Shown here piece after piece: positions 39,634 through 48,400 of a stretch of 51,479 bases of DNA. Source of the stretch: Armatimonadaceae bacterium (GTDB taxonomy: Bacteria > Armatimonadota > Armatimonadia > Armatimonadales > Armatimonadaceae); NCBI GenBank assembly GCA_030446525.1, contig JAUJNC010000026.1, positions 1 to 51,479 on the forward strand, in the 5' to 3' direction. Positions within the stretch are counted from its first letter, which is position 1; each line of letters starts with the position of its first letter. The notes beneath the pieces were generated by a model, which saw nothing but the letters and a program-made list of their open reading frames with translations, was not told where the DNA came from and did no database searches. Made by a program: the position numbers and the translations under genes.

Positions 39634-39909
39634 CCGCCGCCCCTTGTCGCCGTGATGCCGCATCCCGGTAAATATGACAGTTTCTTTTCCGATACTGGCC
39701 AGTAGCAGGAAAGTCCGCTGCTCAGCCAGAAGGATTTGGGCGGAATACGTGTCGTGCTTCCACTTTTACCTGCAAAACATACGGGCGATGTCTGCCCTTC
39801 TCCGAGGAAGTCTACGAACGCCGCCCCGTATTCCGGCGAAGCTGTGAGCAATCCAGGCGCCATGACGGCTCGCTCACAGAACTCTGGCGGCGAAAGGAGA
39901 ACAACGCGC

Positions 39910-42693
39910 ATGTGTGTTCTACGCAGGGCTAGCCTTCTGGCTGCCTGTCTGGGACTGCTGCTTCTGGCGCGGCTTGCGAGCGCGCAGCAGATCCGGCAGA
40001 TACCGCTGGCCACCAACGACATCATCTACGACCCGTTCACTCAGAAGATTTACGCCAGCGTCCCCAGCAGCGCCGGCAGCATCGGCAACAGCATCACGGC
40101 CATCGACCCCGCCGAGGGCGCCGTCGGCACTTCGGTGTTTGTCGGGAGCGAGCCCGCGAAGCTTGCGATCTCCGAAGACGGCCGGTACGTGTATGTGGGC
40201 CTCGACGGCGCCGCCGCGGTGCGCCGGTTCATCATTCCGGAGCAGGCGGCGGAGCTCCAGTTCCCGCTGGGCAGCGACCCGTTCGCCGGACCCTTCTTCG
40301 TCGAGGACATTGAGGTCCAGCCGGGCAACCTGGAGGTGGTGGCCGTGTCGCGGCGAAACCGGGGGTTCAGCCCGAAGCACGAAGGCGTCGCGATCTACGA
40401 TAACGGCGTCCAGCGCCCCGCGACCACCCCGGACCATACCGGAAGCAACGTGATCGAGTTCTCCGGCTCCGCGTCCAGGCTCTACGGTTACAACAACGAG
40501 ACCACCGAATACGGGTTCCGCAGGATGTCGGTTAGCGCGTCCGGGGTGGCCGTTCAGGACGTCGCCGACAGCTTCGACTCCGATCTGATCAGAGGGTTCG
40601 GCGTGGACATCGAGTTCGATGCCGGCCGGCTCTACACGACCTCCGGACGCGCCATCGATCCGGAGGCGCGCGTCCTGCTGGGAACCTACCCCGGCGTCAC
40701 CTCCGGCGCCCTGCTCGAGCCGGATTCCGAGAACGGGCGCGTGTTCTTTCTGACGGGCAGCGGGTCCACGTGGACGCTGCGCGCCTTCGACCGGACCACG
40801 TTCCTACAGGTCGCCTCGCTGACCGTCCCCGGTGTCTCCGGCACGCCCGGCAGTCTGATCCGCTGGGGCGAGGATGGACTGGCGTTCCGCACCAGCGGCG
40901 GACAGGTCTTCTTGATCCAGAGCAGCGAACTGGTTCCGCCGCCGGAACCCGCCGCGGACCTGTCGATCACCCAGACCGACGCGCCCGACCCGGTCACCGC
41001 CGGCGCCGACCTGACCTATACCGTCACTATCACCAACAACGGCCCCGAGACCGCGACGGGCGTGGCGTTCGCCGACACGCTGCCCGCCGGGGCGACTTTT
41101 GTCTCGGCGACCTCCAGCCAGGGGACCCTCGCGCAGGCCGCGGGCGTCGTAAGCGGCAGCCTGGGCAGCCTCGAGCCGGAAGCGTCCGCCACCATCACGA
41201 TCGTGGTCCGCTCCCCCACCGCGGGCACGATCACGAACACCGCGCGCGTGGCGGGCGTCCAGAGGGATCCGGACACCGCGAACAACACGGCCGCCGAAGC
41301 CACGGCCGTCCTGCTCGCCCTGCGCCCGAACGTCTTCGGCGAGCTGCGGCTGGCGACCAACGACATCGTCTACGACCCGTTCACGCGGAAAATCTACGCC
41401 AGTGTGCCCGGCCGCGCCGGTGCGATCGGCAACAGCATCGTCCCGATCGACCCCCTGACGGCCGCGCTGGGCGCGGCGGTCCCCGTGGGCAGCGAGCCGG
41501 GGCGCCTCGCCCTCGCCGACAACGGGCAGTACCTGTACACCACCCTGGAGGGCGGCCTCGCCGTGCGCCGGCTCAACATCCCAGAGCAGACGGCGGAGCT
41601 GCAGTTCTCGCTGGGCGCCGAGCCGCCCCCGTCCAACCGGCCGTTCCTGGCCCAGGACCTCGAGGTCCTGCCCGGCAACCCCGGAACCGTCGCCGTGGCC
41701 CGGCAGGTGCAGGGCATCAGCAGCCTGACCAGCGTGGCGATCTACGACGACGGCGTTCCGCGCCCGGCGACCACTCCCAGCTCCGCCACGATCAGTGTGA
41801 TCGAGGCGGCCTCGGCGGAAAGGCTGTACGGCTACAACACCCAGAATACCGGGTTCGAATTCAGCCGGCTATCGGTCGGGCCGTCGGGCGTATCGGTGGC
41901 GGACTCAGTCAGGAACCTGATCAGCGGGTTCAACGTGGACATCGAGTTCGGCGGCGGCCTGATCTACGCGACCAGCGGATCGGTCATCGATCCGGAAGCG
42001 CGCCTCCTTCTGGGGACGTTCTCCGGCGTCGGCTCCGGTGCTCTGGTCGAGCCGGATTCGGCGGCGGGGCGCGTGTTCTTCCTGACCGGATCGGGGGCCA
42101 CGCGGACCCTGCAAGCGTTCGACACCCGCACCTTCCTCCCCGTCGGGTCGCTCACCGTATCGGGCGTCTCGGGCGCGCCCGGCAGCCTCATCCGCTGGGG
42201 CGCCGACGGGCTGGCGTTCCGCACCAGCGGCGGACAGGTGTTCCTCGTCCGCACATCGCTGATCCCCGTCCTGCCGCTGTATCGTCTGGACACGCCGGAG
42301 GGTCTGAACTTGCTGACGGCGGACGAGTCGGAACGGGACTTCCTGCTCACACAGGGGTGGGGCTCGCGCGGGCCGGTGGGCGGCGTCTTCACCAGTCCGG
42401 GCGCCGCGCCGGGTCTGGTCCCCCTATACCGGCTGTATGACCCGGCAAGCGGCGATCACTTCTTCACGGTGGACGAGGCCGAGCGCGACGCGGCGGTCGC
42501 GGGCGGCTCCGTCCTCGAAGGGGATGCCGGCTACGTGTTCACGGAGCCGGCACAGAAGCGCACGCCGCTGTACCGTGCCTACAACACCGAGACCGGCCAG
42601 CACCTGTACACGAGCAGCGAGGCGGAATATAACGCCCTGTCTGAAGCCTGGCAGCGCGAAGGCATCACCGCCTATCTCGCCTCGGAGTCGTAG
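39910..42693 (+). CDS. Secreted duplicated beta-propeller protein with DUF11 linker and C-terminal DUF5648-like repeats
   Basis: An intact protein of 927 residues. The start at ATG 39910 (AAAGGAG upstream) gives a clean signal peptide, MCVLRRASLLAACLGLLLLA then RLASA. Two ~330-residue propeller units are near copies: LATNDIIYDPFTQKIYASVP versus LATNDIVYDPFTRKIYASVP, and GVSGTPGSLIRWGEDGLAFR versus GVSGAPGSLIRWGADGLAFR. Between them is a DUF11-type domain (ADLSITQTDAPDPVTAGADL, ITNNGPETATGV). The C-terminus has repeats of the form PLYRLYDPASGDHFFTVDEA and PLYRAYNTETGQHLYTSSEA. Probably a cell-surface adhesion or display protein. A terminator follows. Confidence 0.82.
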   Translation: MCVLRRASLLAACLGLLLLARLASAQQIRQIPLATNDIIYDPFTQKIYASVPSSAGSIGNSITAIDPAEGAVGTSVFVGSEPAKLAISEDGRYVYVGLDGAAAVRRFIIPEQAAELQFPLGSDPFAGPFFVEDIEVQPGNLEVVAVSRRNRGFSPKHEGVAIYDNGVQRPATTPDHTGSNVIEFSGSASRLYGYNNETTEYGFRRMSVSASGVAVQDVADSFDSDLIRGFGVDIEFDAGRLYTTSGRAIDPEARVLLGTYPGVTSGALLEPDSENGRVFFLTGSGSTWTLRAFDRTTFLQVASLTVPGVSGTPGSLIRWGEDGLAFRTSGGQVFLIQSSELVPPPEPAADLSITQTDAPDPVTAGADLTYTVTITNNGPETATGVAFADTLPAGATFVSATSSQGTLAQAAGVVSGSLGSLEPEASATITIVVRSPTAGTITNTARVAGVQRDPDTANNTAAEATAVLLALRPNVFGELRLATNDIVYDPFTRKIYASVPGRAGAIGNSIVPIDPLTAALGAAVPVGSEPGRLALADNGQYLYTTLEGGLAVRRLNIPEQTAELQFSLGAEPPPSNRPFLAQDLEVLPGNPGTVAVARQVQGISSLTSVAIYDDGVPRPATTPSSATISVIEAASAERLYGYNTQNTGFEFSRLSVGPSGVSVADSVRNLISGFNVDIEFGGGLIYATSGSVIDPEARLLLGTFSGVGSGALVEPDSAAGRVFFLTGSGATRTLQAFDTRTFLPVGSLTVSGVSGAPGSLIRWGADGLAFRTSGGQVFLVRTSLIPVLPLYRLDTPEGLNLLTADESERDFLLTQGWGSRGPVGGVFTSPGAAPGLVPLYRLYDPASGDHFFTVDEAERDAAVAGGSVLEGDAGYVFTEPAQKRTPLYRAYNTETGQHLYTSSEAEYNALSEAWQREGITAYLASES

Positions 42694-42721
42694 CCGGCCG
42701 CGGCGGCCGCCGATGCAGCCA

Positions 42722-42748
42722 AGCCCCCGGCCCCGCCGGGGGCTTTTT
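42722..42748 (+). terminator. Intrinsic terminator after the propeller gene
   Basis: A 9-bp GC stem, AGCCCCCGG (42722-42730) / CCGGGGGCT (42736-42744), followed by TTTT-GC-TTT, 29 bases after the stop. The best intrinsic terminator in the window. Confidence 0.82.
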
Positions 42749-42843
42749 GCTTTGCCGGGAGCCCAGGGACGGCTTGAAACTCCGCGGCGGCCGATCCGCG
42801 TAACGAGAATTGTGAATGCGGCCGACAGGACACGGGGGTGAAC

Positions 42844-44003
42844 ATGAGGAAGTGGGCGTTTGCGGCGATGGGCGTGGTGCTGGCCGTTTCGGGCCTGGCG
42901 TGCGGCCAGGCGCCGACCCCAAGCGGGATGTCCGGCCAGAAGCCGCGCCGGCGGGCGCCCCGGGCTTCCGCGTCGAAACGGTGGCCGGCGGCCTGGAAGT
43001 CCCTGGTCCCTCGTCTTCGCGCCCGACGGCCGGCTGTTCGTCACCGAGCGGCCGGGCCGCGTGCGGGTGGTGGAGAACGGCAAACTGCGCCTCGAGCCGG
43101 TGGCCACGATCCCCGACGTGGAGCCGACGAGCGAAAGCGGGCTGATGGGGATGGTTTTGCACCCGCGGTTCGCTGGACAACGGTCTGCTGTATCTGGCCT
43201 ACGCCTATCGCGGCGACGGCAAGCGCGTGCGCGTGGTGCGCTTCCGCGAGTCGGGAAGCGCGCTCGCCGACCGCCGGGTCCTTATCGAGGACATCCCGGC
43301 GGCGCCCAACCACGCCGGGACGCGGCTGGGCTTCGGCCCGGACGGCAAGCTCTACATAACCACGGGCGACGCTCTGGAGCGCGAACTGGCGCAGCGTCTG
43401 GACTCACTCGCCGGGAAGACCCTGCGCCTGAACGACGACGGTTCGGTGCCGCCGGATAACCCGTTCGTGGGCCGGCAGGACGCGCGCCCCGAGATCTGGT
43501 CCTACGGCCATCGCAACGCGCAGGGGCTGGACTGGCAGCCGGGCACCGGTCTCCCGTTCCAGACCGAGCACGGCCCGTCGGGCTTCGACGGGCCCGGCGG
43601 CGGCGACGAGGTCAACATCGTCGAGCGGGGCAAGAACTACGGCTGGCCTGTGGTCCACCACGACGAGTCGCGCGCCGGCATGGAGTCACCGCTGCTCGTT
43701 TACACGCCGGCGGTCGCCCCCGCGAGCGGCGCGTTTTACCGGGGCTCCGCTTTCCCGCAGTTCCGCGGCAACTTCTTCTTCGGCGGCCTGCGCGGCGAGT
43801 GCCTCGTGCGCGTGATGCTCGACGGACGGCGCGTCGTGGGCCAGGAGCGGCTGCTCGAAGGCCAGTACGGGCGCATCCGGGACGTCGCCGAAGGCCGGGA
43901 CGGCGCGATCTATTTTTCCACCTCGAATCGTGACGGGCGCGGCTCGCCGGCGCAAAGCGATGACCGCATCCTCCGGCTCGTCCCGGCAACGTCCGCGGAT
44001 TAA
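42844..44003 (+). CDS. PQQ-dependent sugar (aldose) dehydrogenase-like protein (frameshifted)
   Basis: An exported beta-propeller dehydrogenase of the Asd/YliI soluble glucose dehydrogenase family, about 385 residues. The N-terminus is MRKWAFAAMGVVLAVSGLAC, a signal peptide or possible lipoprotein signal. Family blocks follow: SLVFAPDGRLFVTERPGRVR, ESGLMGMVLHPRFA (partly split), LGFGPDGKLYITTGDALERE, LAGKTLRLNDDGSVPPDNPF, PEIWSYGHRNAQGLDWQPGT, EHGPSGFDGPGGGDEVNIVE, KNYGWPVVHHDES. The end is GAIYFSTSNRDGRGSPAQSD and DRILRLVP. Residues expected to bind PQQ and calcium lie in these blocks. Three indels occur before 43200; the rest is clean. GGGGG lies 5 bases before the ATG at 42844. Confidence 0.84.
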
Positions 44004-44087
44004 CCCACCGGCCGGACGGACCACATGGGCTCGCTCTCGATGCCGGCGACCAGCAAGCAGAACGGGCAGATGTAGTCCTGTGTTCAC
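44000..44087 (-). pseudogene. Truncated HIT-family N-terminal fragment
   Basis: After a GTG at 44087 (AAAGG upstream) and one frame change, the minus strand reads DYICPFCLLVAGIESEPMWS and then VRPVG and a stop overlapping the stop of the convergent dehydrogenase gene. C-P-F-C-x-x-V-A-G is the typical zinc-type start of HIT-family nucleotide hydrolases/transferases. The remaining ~100 residues, with the His triad, are missing. The GTG overlaps a possible stop of the BNR gene (GTGA), as if it was once the next gene of that operon. Confidence 0.5.
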
Positions 44088-46322
44088 GCGCCTTTCCCGG
44101 CCGTGCGGGACGGCGGGGCGCTGGTACACCGCGGGGACGACCGCCGCGCGCCTGGCCGCGGCCGGTGCGCCGACCACCACGCCGTTGCCGTTCAAAGCCA
44201 CGTAGGCGAACCCGTCCGGGCCGACGGACAGGCGGAACGGGAAGCCGGAAAAATGACCCACATGCCGCCATGTCATGCCCTGGTCGGCCGATGCGAACAG
44301 GCCGCCGGGGGCGCCGGGCGCGGGCTGCGGGGCGACATAAAGGGTGCCGCGCGCGTCCATCGCGAGCGGGCCGGGGCGCGCCATGGCCTCCAGCTTGGTC
44401 ACGCGAACTGCGCCGCCTTCGACGCTGCCTTTGTCCGCCCCGTCCAGCCGGTACAAACCGTCCTCGGCCGAAACGTACAAACGCGACGCGTCCGCCGGAT
44501 CGACCACGAGCGCGGACGTCATTTCCCGCGGCGAGGGTTTGCGCCACAGCAACATCCACGTTCGGCCGGCGTCGTTCGAGCGCCAGATGCCGGACGCGGG
44601 ATCATCGTGGTACACCACACTACCCCCGGCCGGCCACGCGAAAAACGACTGCCTCGACGGGCTCGGCGCGGTCATCGCCCGCCGGTTCACCGGCTGCCAG
44701 GCGCCCCCCGCCTCCTTGCGCCACACCCCGCCCGCCTCCACGGCGGCGAGCAGAACCGTTTTGGCGGCGACGCGCCCGGCCGCGATGCCGACGGGCCGCT
44801 TGCCGCCCGCCGCTTCGCTCAGCTTCTCGGACGTCCACGGCGCGCCGGTTTCGGGCGACGGGTTCGAAAAGATTTCGCCCTGCTCGTTCGTGTCGCGCGT
44901 GCCCAGCGCGGCGTACACGCGCCCCGGCCGCTCCGTGGCATCGATGGCGAGATCGAAGCCGACGCTGCCGCCGCCCTCCGGCCGGTTCTGGCGCACACGG
45001 GCGAGGTGGTCACGCGACGCGATCACGGCCCAGTCCGTATTGGCGACAAAGACGCGGCCCGGCACACCCGGGTCGGCCAGTACGGCGCGGCAGATCGTCA
45101 CGCCCAGCCCCTTGACGACGGGATACCAGTTGTCGCCGCCGTCCGCCGAGCGCCACGCGCCCGAGCGGCCCGCGACGAAAACGCGCCGCCGATCGGCCGG
45201 GTCGATCACGATCTGGGCGGGGTGGTACGCCGGGCCGCCCATCGCCATGCCGGCCCGGTGTTCGAGCAGCCACCACGGCTCGCCCTTGGGCCCGGCGACC
45301 GTGCGATGGATGCGCGCGGGGTCGAGCGTGAGCGGCGTCCAGGTCGCGCCGCCGTCGGCGGAGCGGAACACGGACGCGCGCCGCCCGTTGCCGCTGCGCG
45401 GGCCCTCGTTCGCGCCGACAAACAGCGTCGCCTGGCCGTTCGCGCCGATGTAACCGTCGAGCGAGTACCACGTCGGCCCGTCGGTCTTGAGAACGTTCTT
45501 GCCCACCTGCCGCCACGTCGCGCCGCTATCGTCCGAGGCGAAAACGCCGGACTTGCCCGCGGCCGAATACAGCGTTTTGCCGACGAAAAGCAGCTCCTCG
45601 TTCGTCGCGGGCGAGGCGGGCAGCGCGGCGAGCGCGGGCTTGCCTCCCCGCGCGCCGGTGATCTTGTGAACACGGTCCTGGTACACCGCCACGTACAGAA
45701 CATCTGCGTCCTCTGGGTCGAGCGCGAGGCCGCGGCAGAACTTGCCGTCCAGCCCCAGCGTCGTCCACGTTTTGCCCTCGTCGGCGGAGCGCATCACGCC
45801 GTTCCGGAACGTCGCGGCGTAGATCACGCCGTTCGTTTCATCGAGCGCGACCAGATTGCCGGTCGAGCGGGGATGTTCGCGCGGCAGGCCGGGCACGCGG
45901 GTGTTGTTGCCGCCCGAAAACTGCGGCGTCCGCGAGCGCACCTCCCAGCGTTTTCCGCCATCCCGGGAGATCAAAAACCCGCCCCCGCCAAACTGGCTGC
46001 CGCAGGCGGCGTACACGCGGTTCGGCTGGGTCTTCGAGAACGCGATGGACGCGATCCGAAGCTGCGGCAGCGTGCTCAGACCGTCGTTGGCGAGGGCCCA
46101 CGTGTCGCCGTAATCTTCCGAGCGATGAAACCCGGCCACGTCGGCGCCCAGCAGCACGACGCCTTTATGGAACGGGTCCACCGCGACCACGTTCTGGAAG
46201 CCCGCGCCATCGATCCCGCTGGGCCGGAAGCGGAGCACATCGTCACCCTGCCGCGCCCAGGCCGCGCTGAGAAACAGCAGAAACAGGCCGCACAGCGCGG
46301 CGCGAAAAAACAGGCGATTCAT
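44084..46322 (-). CDS. Secreted BNR/sortilin-type beta-propeller protein
   Basis: About 740 residues. It has a signal peptide (MNRLFFRAALCGLFLLFLSA then AWARQ), followed by many BNR repeats with Asp-box-like motifs: SEDYGDTWALANDG, SRDGGKRWEVRSRT, SADEGKTWTTLGLD, SDDSGATWRQVG, SADGGATWTPLTLD, SADGGDNWYPVV, NDAGRTWMLLW, SADQGMTWRHVG. This fits the WD40/YVTN/BNR-like or sialidase/VPS10-type propellers; the catalytic sialidase residues are not evident. The frame is intact to about 44180. The unshifted frame runs on antisense through the dehydrogenase gene, so I infer one indel and a stop at 44086-44084. The ATG overlaps the stop of the membrane gene (TGATG). Confidence 0.78.
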
Positions 46323-48250
46323 CACGTCCCCCAGAACGAGTACGGCACGATCCCGAGCGCAAGCCCGATCAGGTGCCAGGCAGAGCCGACCAGCATCTGA
46401 CCGAGGATCAGGCCCAGGAAAAACGGCATCATCTGGCGGTACATGCGGACACCGCCGTAGCGCATCACGACCCCTTTGACCACCCAGGCGAAAAAGAGGG
46501 GCATCCAAACCAAGTTGATCGACCACGAACCGCTGATGGCGTAACCGATGGGATGGAACGGCCACCACGGGAAGCGCGACCGGGCGAGCATCAACAGGCC
46601 GCCGAAGACGAAGCCCACGCCGATCGCGCCGTTCGCCGGGCCGTTGGGCGGGGTGGGGGTTTGCAGCATCCCGTTCAGGCGGGCATAGGCTTCCTGCGCG
46701 AAGTTGCTGCCCGCGCTGAACTTGGCCTGCGCGCCCAGGGTGTAGGCCAGATGCAGGTACGCCCAGAACATCGACAGCACCCCGACCAGTGCGGCGAGCA
46801 GCATCCCGGCGACGAACACTTTCTGGCTCGCGCCCGTGTCGCTCGCGGCCTTCAGCCCCTCGATGGCTACCGGCTGCGGGTGCGAGCGGTACGCCCGGTC
46901 GAAGCCGTGGAAGAACGACAGCACGGTCAGATCGCGGCCGGAGAAGGCGGGCGTGCCGAAGGCGCGCGGCAGGATCTGGTCCGCGCCGGACCAGTGCAGG
47001 TCGTGCACGGGCGGTCCCAGCTCGGCCCGCATCCGCGTGATCGCCAGGGACAGCAGCAGGTACAGGCCGAGGGCGGCGGCCGCCACGAGCGGCGACAGGC
47101 CGGCCCAGGCCAGAAACAAGACGAGCAGAGCCGTCCCCGCCACGACGCCGAGGGCGGCCTGCCGGTAGGTCAGCCCCTCGGCCTTGTCGTCCAGGTCGGT
47201 CGGCTCGCCCGCGATCTTGCGGCCCATCGCCTTGAAGTAGTGGCGGCCGTTGTAGAACGCGAACGCCAGGATCGCCATGTACCCACCGAACGCCTGCTCC
47301 TTGACGAACGGGAACTCGGGCATTGCGTCGAGGGCCAGCTGCGCGGAAACAACAAGCTGCGCCTTCCAGAACAGATAAAAGAACCAGCACGAGAACAGCA
47401 GATCGAGCGGCAGCAGATACCCGAGACCGATCACGAACGGATAAAACGAGTAACAGGTGAAGCCGACCGCGTTCCACGGGCGCGTCGCGAAGATGCCCTG
47501 CCCCAGCACGTTGACGTGCTTGACGTTGATCTCCGGCAGGCTCGGGTACAGCCAGGCCAGGCCGTTCAACAGTTCGAGCGTGGCGCAGAGGCTGAAGCCC
47601 AGCCAGAACAGCTTGTTTTTCCACAGCGTCCCGGCCGGGTCCGTCATCTGGAGCGGGATCTCCAGGATCGGGAACGGCAGGCGCTCGCGCTCCTGCCAGC
47701 CCTGCCGCACGAGGACGTTCAGGCACAGCATCACACCGAACAGAAGGAACAGGAAGCCGGTCCACAGCAGCACGGGCTCGGCCCAGACCGCCAAAATCTC
47801 GCGCCGGTACAGCGACGCGTTGCCCTGGTAGAAGCCGTCGAGGGCGGTTTTGTCGGACACGGTGAGCGCGGCGGGCAGGAACTGGCCGAAGCGGTCGAGC
47901 CAGCCGTTCGCGGGCGTGGCGAAGCGGTACGGGTGCCCGATCATCTGCACCAGACCCGCCATGGTGTCCTGCCCGCCGACCGCGGCCCCGACGCTGACCA
48001 TGGCGTAGATGAGCAGCAGCTCGGCCCGCGACAGCGACTGGCGCGGCGCCAGCCGGCGCAGCCCGGCGTTCACGGCGAGCAGAACCGTCAGGAGGAAAAA
48101 CACGTTGGCGAACAGAGAGATCGTGGTGAACTTGGGGCCGTAGCCGATCCGCTCGGCCTGCACGATCCAGAACGCGTCGAGCACGATCAGGGGCAGAGCG
48201 ACAAGAACGGCGCGGGCGCGCAGGCGGGCCGGCGGGGGAGCGGCGGTCAT
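46322..48250 (-). CDS. DUF6785-like multi-span membrane protein
   Basis: An intact 642-residue integral membrane protein with about 14 hydrophobic segments, for example FTTISLFANVFFLLTVLLAV, VLLWTGFLFLLFGVMLCLNV, AALGVVAGTALLVLFLAWAG and MMPFFLGLILGQMLVGSAWH. Between them are conserved-looking loops (GQDTMAGLVQMIGHPYRFAT, ERERLPFPILEIPLQMTDPA, WSINLVWMPLFFAWVVKGVV). It resembles the DUF6785/DUF6784 proteins that I recall from Armatimonadota and Planctomycetota, which have an oligopeptide-transporter-like layout; function is unproven. Its TGA overlaps the ATG of the BNR gene. The start ATG overlaps the stop of a possible 30-codon ORF. Confidence 0.7.
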   Translation of the reverse strand: MTAAPPPARLRARAVLVALPLIVLDAFWIVQAERIGYGPKFTTISLFANVFFLLTVLLAVNAGLRRLAPRQSLSRAELLLIYAMVSVGAAVGGQDTMAGLVQMIGHPYRFATPANGWLDRFGQFLPAALTVSDKTALDGFYQGNASLYRREILAVWAEPVLLWTGFLFLLFGVMLCLNVLVRQGWQERERLPFPILEIPLQMTDPAGTLWKNKLFWLGFSLCATLELLNGLAWLYPSLPEINVKHVNVLGQGIFATRPWNAVGFTCYSFYPFVIGLGYLLPLDLLFSCWFFYLFWKAQLVVSAQLALDAMPEFPFVKEQAFGGYMAILAFAFYNGRHYFKAMGRKIAGEPTDLDDKAEGLTYRQAALGVVAGTALLVLFLAWAGLSPLVAAAALGLYLLLSLAITRMRAELGPPVHDLHWSGADQILPRAFGTPAFSGRDLTVLSFFHGFDRAYRSHPQPVAIEGLKAASDTGASQKVFVAGMLLAALVGVLSMFWAYLHLAYTLGAQAKFSAGSNFAQEAYARLNGMLQTPTPPNGPANGAIGVGFVFGGLLMLARSRFPWWPFHPIGYAISGSWSINLVWMPLFFAWVVKGVVMRYGGVRMYRQMMPFFLGLILGQMLVGSAWHLIGLALGIVPYSFWGT

Positions 48251-48339
48251 GAGCGGCCCGACGCGGCGAAGAGGGCGAAGCGCCGCTGGTCGCGTCGCTC
48301 GCCCAGGGGGAAGCCGCCGCCCGCATACGGCTTTATCAT
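48247..48339 (-). CDS. Possible 30-codon ORF coupled to the DUF6785-like gene
   Basis: MIKPYAGGGFPLGERRDQRR and FALFAASGRS, with its TGA overlapping the downstream ATG (ATGA). GAGG lies about 11 bases upstream of its ATG. It could be a leader peptide, a displaced N-terminus of the membrane protein, or chance. No promoter was recognised. Confidence 0.25.
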   Translation of the reverse strand: MIKPYAGGGFPLGERRDQRRFALFAASGRS

Positions 48340-48400
48340 GCTTCGCGTGAAACCTCGATCATGTGGAACCCGGCGTGAGGGTCCGCGCCCACGATACACC

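Noticed and set aside
43686..44083. Extension of the BNR protein frame through the dehydrogenase gene on the opposite strand.
   Set aside because: The extension is antisense to a clearly coding family; a stop with an indel at 44084-44086 fits better.
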